From: Yamagishiella unicocca | Taxonomy: Eukaryota > Chlorophyta > Chlorophyceae > Chlamydomonadales > Volvocaceae | DNA length: 64,000 nt | Direction: 5' to 3' | Assembly (NCBI GenBank): GCA_003116995.1 | Contig: BDSL01000004.1 | Coordinates: 310,001 to 374,000 of the forward strand | In this document: positions 1-9,680 of the stretch, in pieces | Position numbering within the stretch: the first letter of the stretch is position 1 | Layout of the letters: each line of letters starts with the position of its first letter | Translations under genes and position numbers: made by a program | Notes under the pieces: generated by a model | Told to the model about the DNA's origin: nothing | What the model saw: only the letters and a program-made list of their open reading frames with translations | The model's database searches: none

Positions 1-1052
1 AGGGGCAGCAGGCACAGTGGCTGCAGCGCGTCCTGCCCATGCTGGGTGAGGCTGTAGCGGTCATGGAGGAGCAAGGTGGGGCCACGCGGGTAGCAGGGCC
101 GGCGGCGCGAGGCACCGACATGCCAGGAGAGGCCGACCGCAGATGCCTAATGGATCCCGCGCTGGGCGGCCAGGGTGCGGGGACGCCGGTATCCGGGCTG
201 CTGCTGCGGCCGCTGCCGCCTAGGCCATCCCCCTCGCTCGCACCGCCCCCGCCGCAGCCGTCCCTGTCCCCGCCGCCGCAGCCGCTCGTTGAACAACAGC
301 CAGGCAGCAGCCCCCGTAACGCTGATGCTTGCGGTGGCGGTGGCGGTGGCGGTGGCGGTGGCGGTGGCGGTGGCGGTGGCTGTAGCGAGACCACTCCCAG
401 CCCGCGAGAGCCGCTCCCTCGCCCCACACCGCAGCCGTGGCCGTTGTCGCAGCCGCCGCATTCAGTCGCCGCACCCGGGCCTGTCGGGCCGCCGGGCGGC
501 CCCTCGCCCACCCTCCCCACGCGCACAGGCAGCACCAGCTTGTTCGCCCGCCTCCGGCCGACGGCGCCGGCGCTAGCCGGCCAGGAGCCGCATCCCCTTC
601 CCTTGCCCCAGCCGTTGAGCCTGGCGACCCTCCTGCAGCGGCCCCTGGACCCAGTCCACTCGGCTGCAGGGGTTGCTGGGAGGAGCGGCGCCCTCGCACG
701 CACGCCGATCACTGTCACGCCTCTGACGTCATTCGTGCCGTTCTCGCAGCGGTCGTTAATGGCCGCGGCCACCGGTGCTGCAAGCGGGGAGCGGGGGGCC
801 GGGTCGGCCAGGGCGAGCCCGGATGGTGGTGGGATGGTGTCGCCGCCACGCCTGACGCCTGTGGTTGCCGTTGTTGCCGAGACTGCCGCTGCATCGGGAG
901 TCAGCAGCGGGGGTCGGGGCTTGGGCGCCGATGCAGCTGAAGTGCTGCAGTCAAGTGGGTCAGACGGTGGTACCAGCAGCGATCCAGATGATGACATTGA
1001 TGTTTTGGTCTCGCAGATGGCAATGCAATACCAGTGCAATCAGCGTGCGTAG
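1..1052 (+). CDS. C-terminal part of an unidentified low-complexity protein
   Basis: The reading frame is open from the left edge to a TAG at 1050-1052, so only the 3' end of a gene is present. An in-frame ATG at 39 is preceded by open codons that read as a helix-like stretch (WLQRVLPML), so 39 is probably not the true start. The protein is rich in Pro, Ala, Gly and Ser, has a run of 16 glycines, and ends in an acidic Ser/Asp segment (SSDPDDDIDVLVSQM). No catalytic motif is visible. Such disordered tails are common in chlamydomonadalean regulatory proteins. I do not recognise the family, and the function is unknown. Confidence 0.6.
   Translation, partial: GQQAQWLQRVLPMLGEAVAVMEEQGGATRVAGPAARGTDMPGEADRRCLMDPALGGQGAGTPVSGLLLRPLPPRPSPSLAPPPPQPSLSPPPQPLVEQQPGSSPRNADACGGGGGGGGGGGGGGGGCSETTPSPREPLPRPTPQPWPLSQPPHSVAAPGPVGPPGGPSPTLPTRTGSTSLFARLRPTAPALAGQEPHPLPLPQPLSLATLLQRPLDPVHSAAGVAGRSGALARTPITVTPLTSFVPFSQRSLMAAATGAASGERGAGSARASPDGGGMVSPPRLTPVVAVVAETAAASGVSSGGRGLGADAAEVLQSSGSDGGTSSDPDDDIDVLVSQMAMQYQCNQRA
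331..380 (+). repeat. GGTGGC microsatellite encoding poly-Gly
   Basis: About eight copies of the hexamer GGTGGC lie in frame in the partial gene and encode an uninterrupted glycine run. The length is likely to vary between strains. Confidence 0.9.
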
Positions 1053-1337
1053 TAGGCAAGGCAAAAGCAGGTGTGATCGCGATTAGGTAGGATAGATACG
1101 GTTGCGGGAACGGGGCACGGCTGCCTAGACGGAGAGAAAGCAATTGAGTCGTGAGAGCTCTAATATCGTGCAGGACGTCGCGTATTGGTGAGCTTCGAGC
1201 CAGAAGGGCCGTTGAGGAATGACAAGGGGAGCTTTGTGAGTCTGTGTGAAGACCATCGCCGTATCGCCGTACAGTTTTTTCGGCGTGCAGCTGTACCTAT
1301 GAACTTTCCCATCGCCACAAGCTTGGACGTGGTGTAC

Positions 1338-1342
1338 TGTAA
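1338..1342 (+). terminator. TGTAA polyadenylation signal of the first gene
   Basis: TGTAA is the usual polyadenylation signal of chlamydomonadalean algae in place of AATAAA. It lies about 290 nt after the stop at 1052 and ahead of the next start codon at 1571, a normal 3' UTR length for these algae. Confidence 0.55.
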
Positions 1343-1570
1343 CATTTTGTTGGGCCCACCTTATATTTCACGTTGCCAAGTCAGGAATTCACTTTCAAAA
1401 ACGGTGTTCGGCGGAAGCTGAATCGACTCAATACCATATAAGCCTCGCCCAATGGAAATACGAAAGTAATCATACAATTTGAGAAACCTTTTTGGCTTTT
1501 TGGCACCCTAGTGAAAAGCAAGCTGTGTTACTGAAGCGAAGCTTAAACACGCTGCTGCGGCAGTGGAGCC

Positions 1571-4500
1571 ATGCCTGAAAGCGATGAGGAGTCTGTCAGC
1601 GACTCGGAGGAGGAATACTCGTCGGAGGTAAGTGGTGGTGCTTACGAAATTGAATGCCAAGCTGTTATGGCGGCCCGCAAACAGCCTAAAAGATGTAGCC
1701 CACGACTCACCAACGGGACTGAGGTTGTTTCCGGATAGCGATACGTGCCAACAGCTCAGCAACTCGGCAACACCCAATGTCTGAATTTCGCGGCAAATGC
1801 GAGGGGCAGCTTGTGCGACAGCACAGCGATACCTGCAGGGATGATGTAAGCTACAAATGAGACTTGGTGGTTACATAGGCTGTCCGCTGTAAAAGCTGTG
1901 GACCTGCCCTACCCGTCCTTACCCGTCGCTGACAGTTACTGTGCCCCCGGCAGGAGTCATCGGGCAGCGGCGAGTACAGCAGCAGCTCGGTGTCTGGCGA
2001 GTCCGATGCATCGGAAAGCCTTAAGGAACGGCGAGATAGCCATGGCAGGGCGTCGGTGTCGGCGAAGCAGCTCAAAAACATGATGACGAACAAGGCCGTT
2101 CTGCAGGTACGGACCATGACCCTGCACACGCTCCCAAGTCTCAATCTCATCCGCATGTGCACGTGGGTGACCGCTGGAACTGCCCCGGCTGGCCTAGGGC
2201 CTACCCATATCCGTCGCCTGTGTGTTTGCTCGGTCCTTCAGGCCGCAGACCCACCCTGCGTCGTGCCCCTGCCGCCGCCAACGCTGCCTGCTCGCCGCAC
2301 CGCCGGCTCCCACTGGCTCACCCCCGCGCAGGAGGGTGAAGTGGTAGACGTGCGCGTGCCCTCGAAGTTCCCGCGCAAGCCCATGGTGGAGTTGACGGCC
2401 TGCTCCAACGTGTGGTACCAGGGCCAGGTCATCAAGGAGAGCGCCAACGAAGTAAAGATTGTGTACACCGTACCCAGTGAGTAGCTGCTGAACCCCTCCT
2501 GACATGCGCCCCCACACTGTCCAGCAGCGGCCGCATCCAGTCGCACCGTTCGGCGAGCATTGCTGGAGCTAACTAGGCCTCTGTGGCGGTGGTGCCAGTG
2601 CCGGGCCGGGCCGGGCCTGTCTCTGCGCTCAGTATATACGTCAGCCCTTGCACATTTATCCCGGCATGGTGCCTTGCAAGAGTGAGCGAGCATCCGGCTG
2701 TTGTTGGGGCGTGAAGTGAGCGGGTCCGGTTGGTCCGAGCGGCTGATGCGCGCTCGACGCCCTTCTTTTGTGCAGACGCACAAGGCCGGCCCAAGCCGCG
2801 AGTGGAGTGGCTGCGTAAGGCCTCCGCACGCATCTGGCGGGGCTCCTACAAGTCTCACGACTGGCGCCATCTGGGTCGGGGCGCCTGGGAGCCGCGAGCA
2901 GCTCGCGTCAAGGGGCGCAACAAGCGCGGCGGCGGCGGCGGCGCGGCTCGTGCACGCAAGCAGCAGCAGAAGCACCGCACGCGCAAGGACAGTCGTGAGT
3001 GCTGGCATAGGGGTGGGGAGCCGACTGCAGCTGCGTATGTAGGGGCAGCGGGGATACTCGTGGAAATGATACAGCAAAGAAAGGGAAGTGACAGTTGCAC
3101 GGACGGGTCGGGTCGGGTCGGATTGGGGCGGACGCTTCCCCTTCATTCCCAACATGTCAGCTGCGACCACTTCCGACGTGTCAGCTGCGATCACTTACGC
3201 TCAGTTCGATGCCTCCGGCGTTCTCAACTAGCGGCTGATCGGTATGCGCCTGCTGCCGGGTATACGCATGGGGTCTGAGCACGTACCGTCCGTCGCATGC
3301 ACTGCCTTTACCCTTCTGGGAGACAGCGCACGTCTCGCTACCATAGTTAGCCACTTAATCCTGGTGCTTGTCCTGAACCGCGGCGTGCAATCCCGCTCAT
3401 CCCAGCTGACACAGACTCCGACGACGAGGGTGTCGATGGCGGCGAGACCTCTGAAGAGCGGCCCAGGTCGCGGTCGCACCACAAAGTGCAGCGGCAGCAG
3501 TCCAGCCGTGAGGGCGACGCCGGCGGGGAGACTGGTCGCCTCACAGCTAAGGAAGCGGCGGCCGCGGCGGCCGCTGGCGGCTCGACTGGAAAGGCCGACA
3601 GGGCAGCGCCTGCAGCACGACCTGGAGCCACTGGGGGCGAAGGCCGGCGCGACAGCGGCGGGCCGCGGTCGTTGGACCGGCGCGGGCGGCAGAGTGCGCA
3701 TCCCAGCCCCCACCACCAGCGCGATGTCAAAGTCGTGGAGGATGAGGCCATGTCACCGCGCCCTCCTGGGCCCAACGGCGGCGCGGGCGCAGACATGGGT
3801 CCTGCTGGTCGGGGCAGCTGCGGACAGGCGGGTGCCACCGGCAGCAAACACGTGGGGGCTCTGGCCGCGGTCGCTGATGCTGCTCACGGCGGCGGCTCGG
3901 CCAAGCCGGGGGCATCGCACGGTGGCTCGGGCAGGCCGCTTCGCACCTACACCAAGGCGGCCTCTGTGGGTGTGGCAACAGCGGCGGCGACAGCGGCGGC
4001 GGAAACCGTTCCGGGGCGGCAGCAGCAGCAACCGGACGCGGGGGAGGCCGACGAGCAAGCCAGCGAACACTCGCCCGATGACGTCGCTGAGTCGCCTGGG
4101 GGCTTCCTGTGCGACCAGTTCTCCACGCGCTGCAGCCCCAGCGAGGAGGATGCCGGGGAGGGCCGCGCGGCGGGTGCAGCTGGGCCTGCGGCTGACCCCA
4201 CGTACGACCCCCTAGCCCGCTGGTTTCTGGCGCACTACAGCCAGCTGCAGGCCGCAGGTGCGACGGGTCCGATAGAGCGCAAAAGAGCCTGGGCGGGTTG
4301 CGCGGCGCGGATTGGGTTATGCGGGGCTGGGCAGGAGGAGGAGGGGCTAGCGCGTATTGGGACGTGCTTGCGCTGCAGCCGAGTCCAGGGTCTGCTCAGC
4401 CATGCAAGTCTTGCCAACGCAGGGTTTGTTTTGGTGTGCTGCTTCCGGTAAGAGCCATCGCTTATGTTCAACATGCTATAGCGAGCAGTCTGCTGCGTAC

Positions 4501-6010
4501 TCTGGTACCAGCCAGGCGTTGTCCGTTGGTTGCTGTGGTGGTGCGCTCGGTGGTGCAATCCGGGCCGACGACCACTCCGGTGACTGACCCAGCGCGCTGC
4601 GCGACTGTGGCCCCTCCTGCTGCTTACACAGGCACGCTGGCCCTGCTGCCGGGGGGCATGTACGAGTGCGGCTGCCTGCCGGCGGGCTTCTCGGTTGACC
4701 CGTCCACCGCCCTCATTGTCCCCGATGGCAATGGGCGGGACGGCAACGGTGTCGGCGGTGCGTGTCAGCCGCTAGGGGTAGCACCCACTGCTGCTGGCCC
4801 CCATCACGGCGTCGGCGGTGCGAATGGTAACCACAACCCCGCAGCACACGCACCCGTTGGCCGCTCCGCAGCCGCTTCGCCGGTGCCCTGTGCCGGCGGT
4901 GGCGGAGCCACCGGCTCCTCCGCTCCTGCGGAGTCCATGCACCCGCAGCAGCTTGCGCCGTGCGGCCGGCGGTCGGGAGACGGAAGCGGACCCCCGATGG
5001 CGGCGCGCAGCGGCGGGGGTGCCATGCCTGCTCCCCAACGAAATCTCGCTAAGCAGACGAGCGGGGGCAGCAGCAATGGCCTGCGGGAGCGGGAGCGGGA
5101 CCAGCGCGACGGGGCCTCCGTGTCACCCACAGGTGTGGGGACGGGCGGGGGGGCGCTCAACAAGAGGCAGCCGGCGTCTGACGCAGGCGGCGGGGTTGGT
5201 GTTCACGATGGCGGCCATGCCGGAATGACCGGCTACAACTTGAAAAGGCTCAAACGAGCCGTCATAATCTCGGAAAGCGAGGACGAGGATGGCGACCCGC
5301 CGCCGCCACCGCCACCACCGCCACCACCACCGCCGCCACCGCCACAGCAAGCCGCGCCGGCCGCACCGGGTCCTCATTCGCAAGCAACGGATGCCGCCGC
5401 ACCGCCAAGCTCTGGGCCGCAGGGCAGGGCGAGTGCCGCTGCTGCTCCCTCGGGTCGCACCCACGTCCACAGCGGCGCACCGCTGGCGTCAGCCGTCAAG
5501 CAGGAGCACCCCGCATCGCGAGCACCTGGGGCACCACCGGCTGTGGGCGTGGCTGGGCCCTCAGGCCGTGGTGCTACTGCAGGGGTAGCCGCTGGCGATG
5601 GCGGTGTGCTCGCTGCTGCTCAAGGAGCGGCCCTTGGCCTTGCACCTGCCGCGGTCGCGGCCCCCGCCACGCGTATGGCTGGGGCTGGGGCCGCCTCAGG
5701 GGGCCCGGTCGGGGCGGGGTTAGGGGCACCACCAGTGGCGGAGGTCGGCGGTGCTGTCACGAATGGTGCTACCGGCGCCAGTGGCCGCACGTCCGCTCCC
5801 GTCGGGGCGAGTTCTGGGAGCGCACCGCCTCCAAACCGGAGCGCCAGCGGGTCCGCCGGTGGGGCAGCTATGCGCAGTGCTCCTGGCGCAGCTCCCGGTG
5901 GTGGTGGCGCGCCTGGTGTGATTGCCAAGGAGACGACAGGGTTCGTCAAGAAGGAGCATGGCTCAGTGCCTAGGCCTCGTGCCATAACGACTATGGACCA
6001 CGACCTATGA
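1571..6010 (+). CDS. Six-exon acidic, Tudor/Agenet-like nuclear protein
   Basis: Exons are 1571-1627, 1954-2106, 2332-2476, 2776-2994, 3406-4257 and 4632-6010. All junctions are GT-AG and phase-consistent, giving 934 residues. The N-terminus is Ser/Glu-rich (MPESDEESVSDSEEEY). Exons 3-4 encode a compact block (VWYQGQVIKES ... VKIVYTVPN ... VEWLRKASARIWRGSY) with the aromatic pattern of Agenet/Tudor chromatin-reader domains. Basic tails follow (RKQQQKHRTRK). Exon 6 starts with a small Cys motif (GMYECGCLPAG) and then becomes long low-complexity sequence with a poly-Pro run after VIISESEDEDGD. Two sites fit the SUMO consensus (VKQE at 5495-5506, VKKE at 5945-5956). A chromatin role is inferred from composition and the Tudor-like block only; the exon structure is well supported, the function is not. 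Confidence 0.75.
5296..5345 (+). repeat. CCGCCA-type repeat encoding poly-Pro
   Basis: A CCN run in the last exon of the Tudor-like gene encodes about 16 consecutive prolines directly after an acidic patch. Confidence 0.85.
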
Positions 6011-6098
6011 CGCCGTCATGGCGGCTACACACTGCACAGGAGGACCTAAACTGCTATGGCAGGCCTTGCTGCTGTAAGCATTCTTACACTGTCAACCT

Positions 6099-6103
6099 TG
6101 TAA
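6099..6103 (+). terminator. TGTAA polyadenylation signal of the Tudor-like gene
   Basis: The TGTAA is about 90 nt after the stop at 6010. A second copy sits at 6073-6077. Both precede the tRNA gene, which lies on the other strand. Confidence 0.6.
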
Positions 6104-6305
6104 CAACGTTCTGCACGTCCCGCGTAAGGTGTAGCCGTTTTCAGCCAGTCATGGTGCATTGAACACATGATGGCCGGAAGACGATCAGGGCCGGCCCCCC
6201 TGGGGGGTGGGTGAGGGCCACGGCGTGAGGCGAAGCCTGCGCGCAATTGGCGTACACATAAATGAACATTCATGAAGGCAAAACTATTGCCTTACAAACT
6301 ATAAA

Positions 6306-6390
6306 TGCACTAGCCGAGAATCGAACTCGGGTCTGGTCCGCATTGCTATCTCGTTGGCAAGGACCTATGCTACCACTATACCACTAGTGC
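6306..6390 (-). tRNA. tRNA-Gly(GCC) with a 14-nt intron
   Basis: The minus strand folds as a complete tRNA. The acceptor GCACTAG pairs with CTAGTGC and is followed by discriminator A. The D-arm reads GTAT-AGTGGTA-GCAT, as in plant tRNA-Gly. The anticodon stem is GGTCC/GGACC, and the T-arm is CCGAG-TTCGATT-CTCGG. The anticodon loop reads TTGCCA, then 14 extra bases at 6341-6354, then C. Removing them after position 37, the canonical site for nuclear tRNA introns, leaves a 71-nt tRNA with loop TTGCCAC and anticodon GCC. A minus-strand T4 run at 6280-6283 can act as the Pol III terminator. Confidence 0.92.
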
Positions 6391-6464
6391 GAAGCCCATT
6401 AGGCGGGTTGTCAAATTGCCAATCAGGAAACTATCCTATTTGCCTTGGGTGTTTGCGGGCGTAA

Positions 6465-9400
6465 GGGGGCCCAGGCCTCAGCCCTGGCCTTTCCGCCGCC
6501 ATCCCCCTCGAGCAGTCCGCCTTCCTCCCCGGCCGCTCCATTGGCGCCAACACCCGCTTCCTTCGCTGCCTCCCCCCCCTCCTACACCAGCAGCAACGGA
6601 GTGCTCTCATCGCCTTCTTGGATTTCGCCAAAGCTTACGACACCATTGACCGCTCCTTCCTCTTTGCTGTCATGGAGCGCATGGGTGTTGGGGCCGGTTT
6701 CCTGGGCTGGACGCAGCTCCTGTTGGGCCGTACAGTGGCCATGGCGTCCGTCAACGGCTACATCTCCCGCTCTGTCCCTATCCGGGCCGGCGTCCGGCAG
6801 GGCTGTCCCCTTGCCCCGCTCCTATACCTCTTCGTGGCCCACGCCCTCCTCTGCTGGCTGAAGTGGCACGGTGTTGGCGTGCCGCTGGCCCCGGCGGACC
6901 CGGCCAGCCTGGTTACCGGCGTGCAGTTTGCTGATGATGCCCAAGTCGCGCTCCCAGATGCAGCTGCAGTACCGCCATTTATCGCCCTCATGGCGGCGTT
7001 TGCCCGCGCCTCTGGCCAGCACCTGAATCCCTCCAAGGTCGAGCTGCTGTGGGCTGGTCGCCAGGTGGCGCCGGCGCCCGCCGCCCCGGCTGCCGTCCTT
7101 GCCGCTGCGGTGGCGGCCGTCGCCGCCCCTGCCGCCGCGTGGACCGCTGCGGGCGGTGCCGCCGCTTCACCCGCCGCCCCGAGCGCCGCTGCTGCCGAGG
7201 CGCCGGTGGAGGCCGCCCCGGCAGGCGCTGGCGCCGCCGCCGTACCTCCTGACGCCCCGGCCGCCGCCGCTGCTGCCGCTGCGCCGGTGGCTGCCGCCCT
7301 GGCCGCCGCTGCTGCTGCCCCGCAGGCGGCTGCCGCCCCGGCCGCCGCGGCTGCCGTGGCGCCGGCGGCTGCCGTCCTGGTCGCAGTGGCCGCCGAGGCG
7401 CTGGCGACCGCCGGTTCGGCTGCCGCCGGTGGTGCTCCTGGGGCGGCCGCGGGTGCCGCGGCCACCACGGTGCTGATGACCGCAGCCCCGGCCGCCGCTG
7501 GCGCCGCCGCAGCGTCTCCCACGCCTCCTGACGCCCCAGCCGTCGCGGCCGTCACTGCCGCCCCCACTGCCCCGGCCGCCCCAGCCGCTCCAGCCGCCCC
7601 AGCCGCCCCTGCTGGCGCCGCCAGCTCCCCCGTCGCCCGTCACCCGCCTCGCCTGGCGCGCCCACCAGGGCTGGCTCGCCGCGGTCGTCGGCGTCGTGGC
7701 CGCGGTGCTGCAGCTGTCGTGGTCGTGGGCGCCCTCGCCGCAGCCGCTGGCGCCCTGGCCGCCCCGGGTCCCTCCACATCGCCGTCCCTTGCCGCCACCG
7801 CTCCCGGGGTGCCTCGCCCCTCCCCTTCTCCCCCGCCCCCTGCCCTCGCTGGCCTTCGGATCGTGCCCGCTGCGGTGGCGCTGGGCATCCCCTTCACCAA
7901 TCCGCCTGCCGCCCCCGTCCTCGATTGGGCGTCACGGATGTCGGAGGCCCGCCGCCGTCTCCAAAAGATCTCCCGCATGGCCCTGTCGATGTTCGGCCGT
8001 GCCACTGCGGCTGCAGCTTATGCTCTCCATATGGCGACGTACCACATGGAGCACTCGGGGCTGCCGCCGGCGGAGGTCCTTGCTGGCATCATGGCCCTTG
8101 TCGCAAAGCTGGTGGATCGGGAGCTAGGCCCTGATGACGCCCAGCGCCGTTTCACTGGTGTTCCCCTCCGCCTGCTCTCCGGTCATCCCACCATCGGCGG
8201 CTTCGGTGTACTGCCCCTTCGGCTGCATGTCCTCAGCCGGCATGCCAAGTGGAGCCTGACGGTCGCCCGCTCCGCGCTGCAGCCCCCGGCTGCCCGCGCG
8301 CCGTGGATCCGGATTGCGGTCTCCTTCCTCTCTACCCTCCACCCTGCCTTCCGCCCGCTGGCCGTCACCACAGCTCGCCCGGATGGCCCGTGGCTCGGCG
8401 CCCCCTTAAGCTTGCCCCCGGACATCCACCGGCTTGCCACGAGCCTCGGTCACCTCCCCCCCCTGTCTGACGTCGCGGACCCCCCCCTGGAGCCGGGCGT
8501 CTGGTGCTTCAACGCGCCGCTGTGGGGCAACCCGCTCCTGCCCAACGCGGGGGCGCCGGGCCGGCGGCCGGGGTTGGAGGCTATCCATGGCCCCCTCACC
8601 ATGTGCCGCCGCCTGCTGACCGTCGGCGACGCCGTCCGGGTGCAGGACGCTATGACCGCGTTTGAGGTGGAGCGCGCCCATGCCCTGGCGACGACGCCGG
8701 GCATGGCCATCTTCAGCCGGCTGGCTGAGCGCTGGACGACGCTCGTACGGCACGAGCTGGCGCCCTCCGAGCTGGCCATGGGTGCGCTCCAAGATCGCAT
8801 CGCGGCGCGGGCTGCGGTGGCCGCTCTCCTTTCTGACATCTCGCCCGCATGGCTCGCTGCTGCTCGCCTGGCGCCCGATGGCCCCGCCCCGCCGTCGCCT
8901 GACGAGGTGGATGCTCTCCTCCTTGCTCGCCTGGGGTGGCGGCTGGGTGTGGACGCCGTGCTGCCCCTCACCTCCTTCACCGTCAAGCTGGGCACCCTGC
9001 TCCAGGCGGCGGAACTGGAGCGCCCCAGGCAGGCCTGTCATGCGGCGTATGTGCGGGAGGCGCTCGGGCTGTCCCCTGCTGTGGCTGCCACGCCCGAGGC
9101 GGCCCTTGTGGCGTTACGCGCGGTATGGCGGCGGTTGTGGAAGCGTCTTAAGTGGGAGCCGCGGTGGAAGGAGGTCCTCTGGCGGCTGGCGGTTGACGGG
9201 GTGCCCATGCCGGGCTCCTCTCACCTCCCGCTGGTCCCACCCGAACCGTGTGCTTGCGGCTGTTACCCCGCTGCAGCGGGTGTGGCCGAGTCGCCGCGCT
9301 TGCATCACTTTTGGTCTTGCCCCCTCGTCCGCCCGCTCTGGGATGAACTGGAAGTCTGCTGTGGGTGCGGGGTCACGCGTGAGCATGTGTGGTTGTGTGT

Positions 9401-9680
9401 GTCGCCGGATCCGACCACTGTGCTGCAGTGTGTGTGGGATGTGGTGGCGTTGGCGGCGCTCAACGCGATGGAGTGGGCGCGCCGGTACATACACTCTCAT
9501 CGGCTCTCCGGCGCCACCCTCCCTGCTGCTATGCGTTCTGGCCTCCTTGCTAAGTTCTGGGCCTTGCTGCGGGACTTTGCGGGCTTGGGTTTGCCCCGCA
9601 AGGACTGGGGTGACGTGGGGGTGGACCACCCATTTTTGTTCGTAACCGGGGGTCGGCTCATGTGCGCCGTGCCGCCCTAG
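6465..9680 (+). CDS. LINE reverse transcriptase with zf-RVT tail, 5'-truncated
   Basis: One uninterrupted frame encodes reverse-transcriptase motifs in order: a pre-palm segment (EQSAFLPGRSIGANTRFL), motif A (FLDFAKAYDTID, near 6612-6650), motif B (RAGVRQGCPLAPLLYLF), motif C (FADD, near 6928) and motif D (NPSKVELLW). A long Ala/Pro-rich insert comes next, followed by the LGIPF segment and thumb region. Near the end is a Cys/His cluster (CACGC ... HHFWSCPLVRPLWDEL) of the zf-RVT type found in plant and algal L1-like LINEs. There is no in-frame ATG upstream of the palm, so this copy is probably inactive. The intact frame over 3.2 kb suggests recent insertion. Encoded activity: target-primed reverse transcription. 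Confidence 0.85.
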   Translation, partial: GGPGLSPGLSAAIPLEQSAFLPGRSIGANTRFLRCLPPLLHQQQRSALIAFLDFAKAYDTIDRSFLFAVMERMGVGAGFLGWTQLLLGRTVAMASVNGYISRSVPIRAGVRQGCPLAPLLYLFVAHALLCWLKWHGVGVPLAPADPASLVTGVQFADDAQVALPDAAAVPPFIALMAAFARASGQHLNPSKVELLWAGRQVAPAPAAPAAVLAAAVAAVAAPAAAWTAAGGAAASPAAPSAAAAEAPVEAAPAGAGAAAVPPDAPAAAAAAAAPVAAALAAAAAAPQAAAAPAAAAAVAPAAAVLVAVAAEALATAGSAAAGGAPGAAAGAAATTVLMTAAPAAAGAAAASPTPPDAPAVAAVTAAPTAPAAPAAPAAPAAPAGAASSPVARHPPRLARPPGLARRGRRRRGRGAAAVVVVGALAAAAGALAAPGPSTSPSLAATAPGVPRPSPSPPPPALAGLRIVPAAVALGIPFTNPPAAPVLDWASRMSEARRRLQKISRMALSMFGRATAAAAYALHMATYHMEHSGLPPAEVLAGIMALVAKLVDRELGPDDAQRRFTGVPLRLLSGHPTIGGFGVLPLRLHVLSRHAKWSLTVARSALQPPAARAPWIRIAVSFLSTLHPAFRPLAVTTARPDGPWLGAPLSLPPDIHRLATSLGHLPPLSDVADPPLEPGVWCFNAPLWGNPLLPNAGAPGRRPGLEAIHGPLTMCRRLLTVGDAVRVQDAMTAFEVERAHALATTPGMAIFSRLAERWTTLVRHELAPSELAMGALQDRIAARAAVAALLSDISPAWLAAARLAPDGPAPPSPDEVDALLLARLGWRLGVDAVLPLTSFTVKLGTLLQAAELERPRQACHAAYVREALGLSPAVAATPEAALVALRAVWRRLWKRLKWEPRWKEVLWRLAVDGVPMPGSSHLPLVPPEPCACGCYPAAAGVAESPRLHHFWSCPLVRPLWDELEVCCGCGVTREHVWLCVSPDPTTVLQCVWDVVALAALNAMEWARRYIHSHRLSGATLPAAMRSGLLAKFWALLRDFAGLGLPRKDWGDVGVDHPFLFVTGGRLMCAVPP
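7069..7850 (+). repeat. GCN-rich expansion encoding an Ala/Pro-rich insert in the RT
   Basis: About 260 residues, mostly Ala with Pro, Gly and Val, are encoded by imperfect GCC/GCT/GCG arrays (CCAGCCGCCCC-type units near 7570-7620). They sit exactly between reverse-transcriptase motif D and the motif E/thumb segment, and the frame stays open throughout. Confidence 0.85.
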
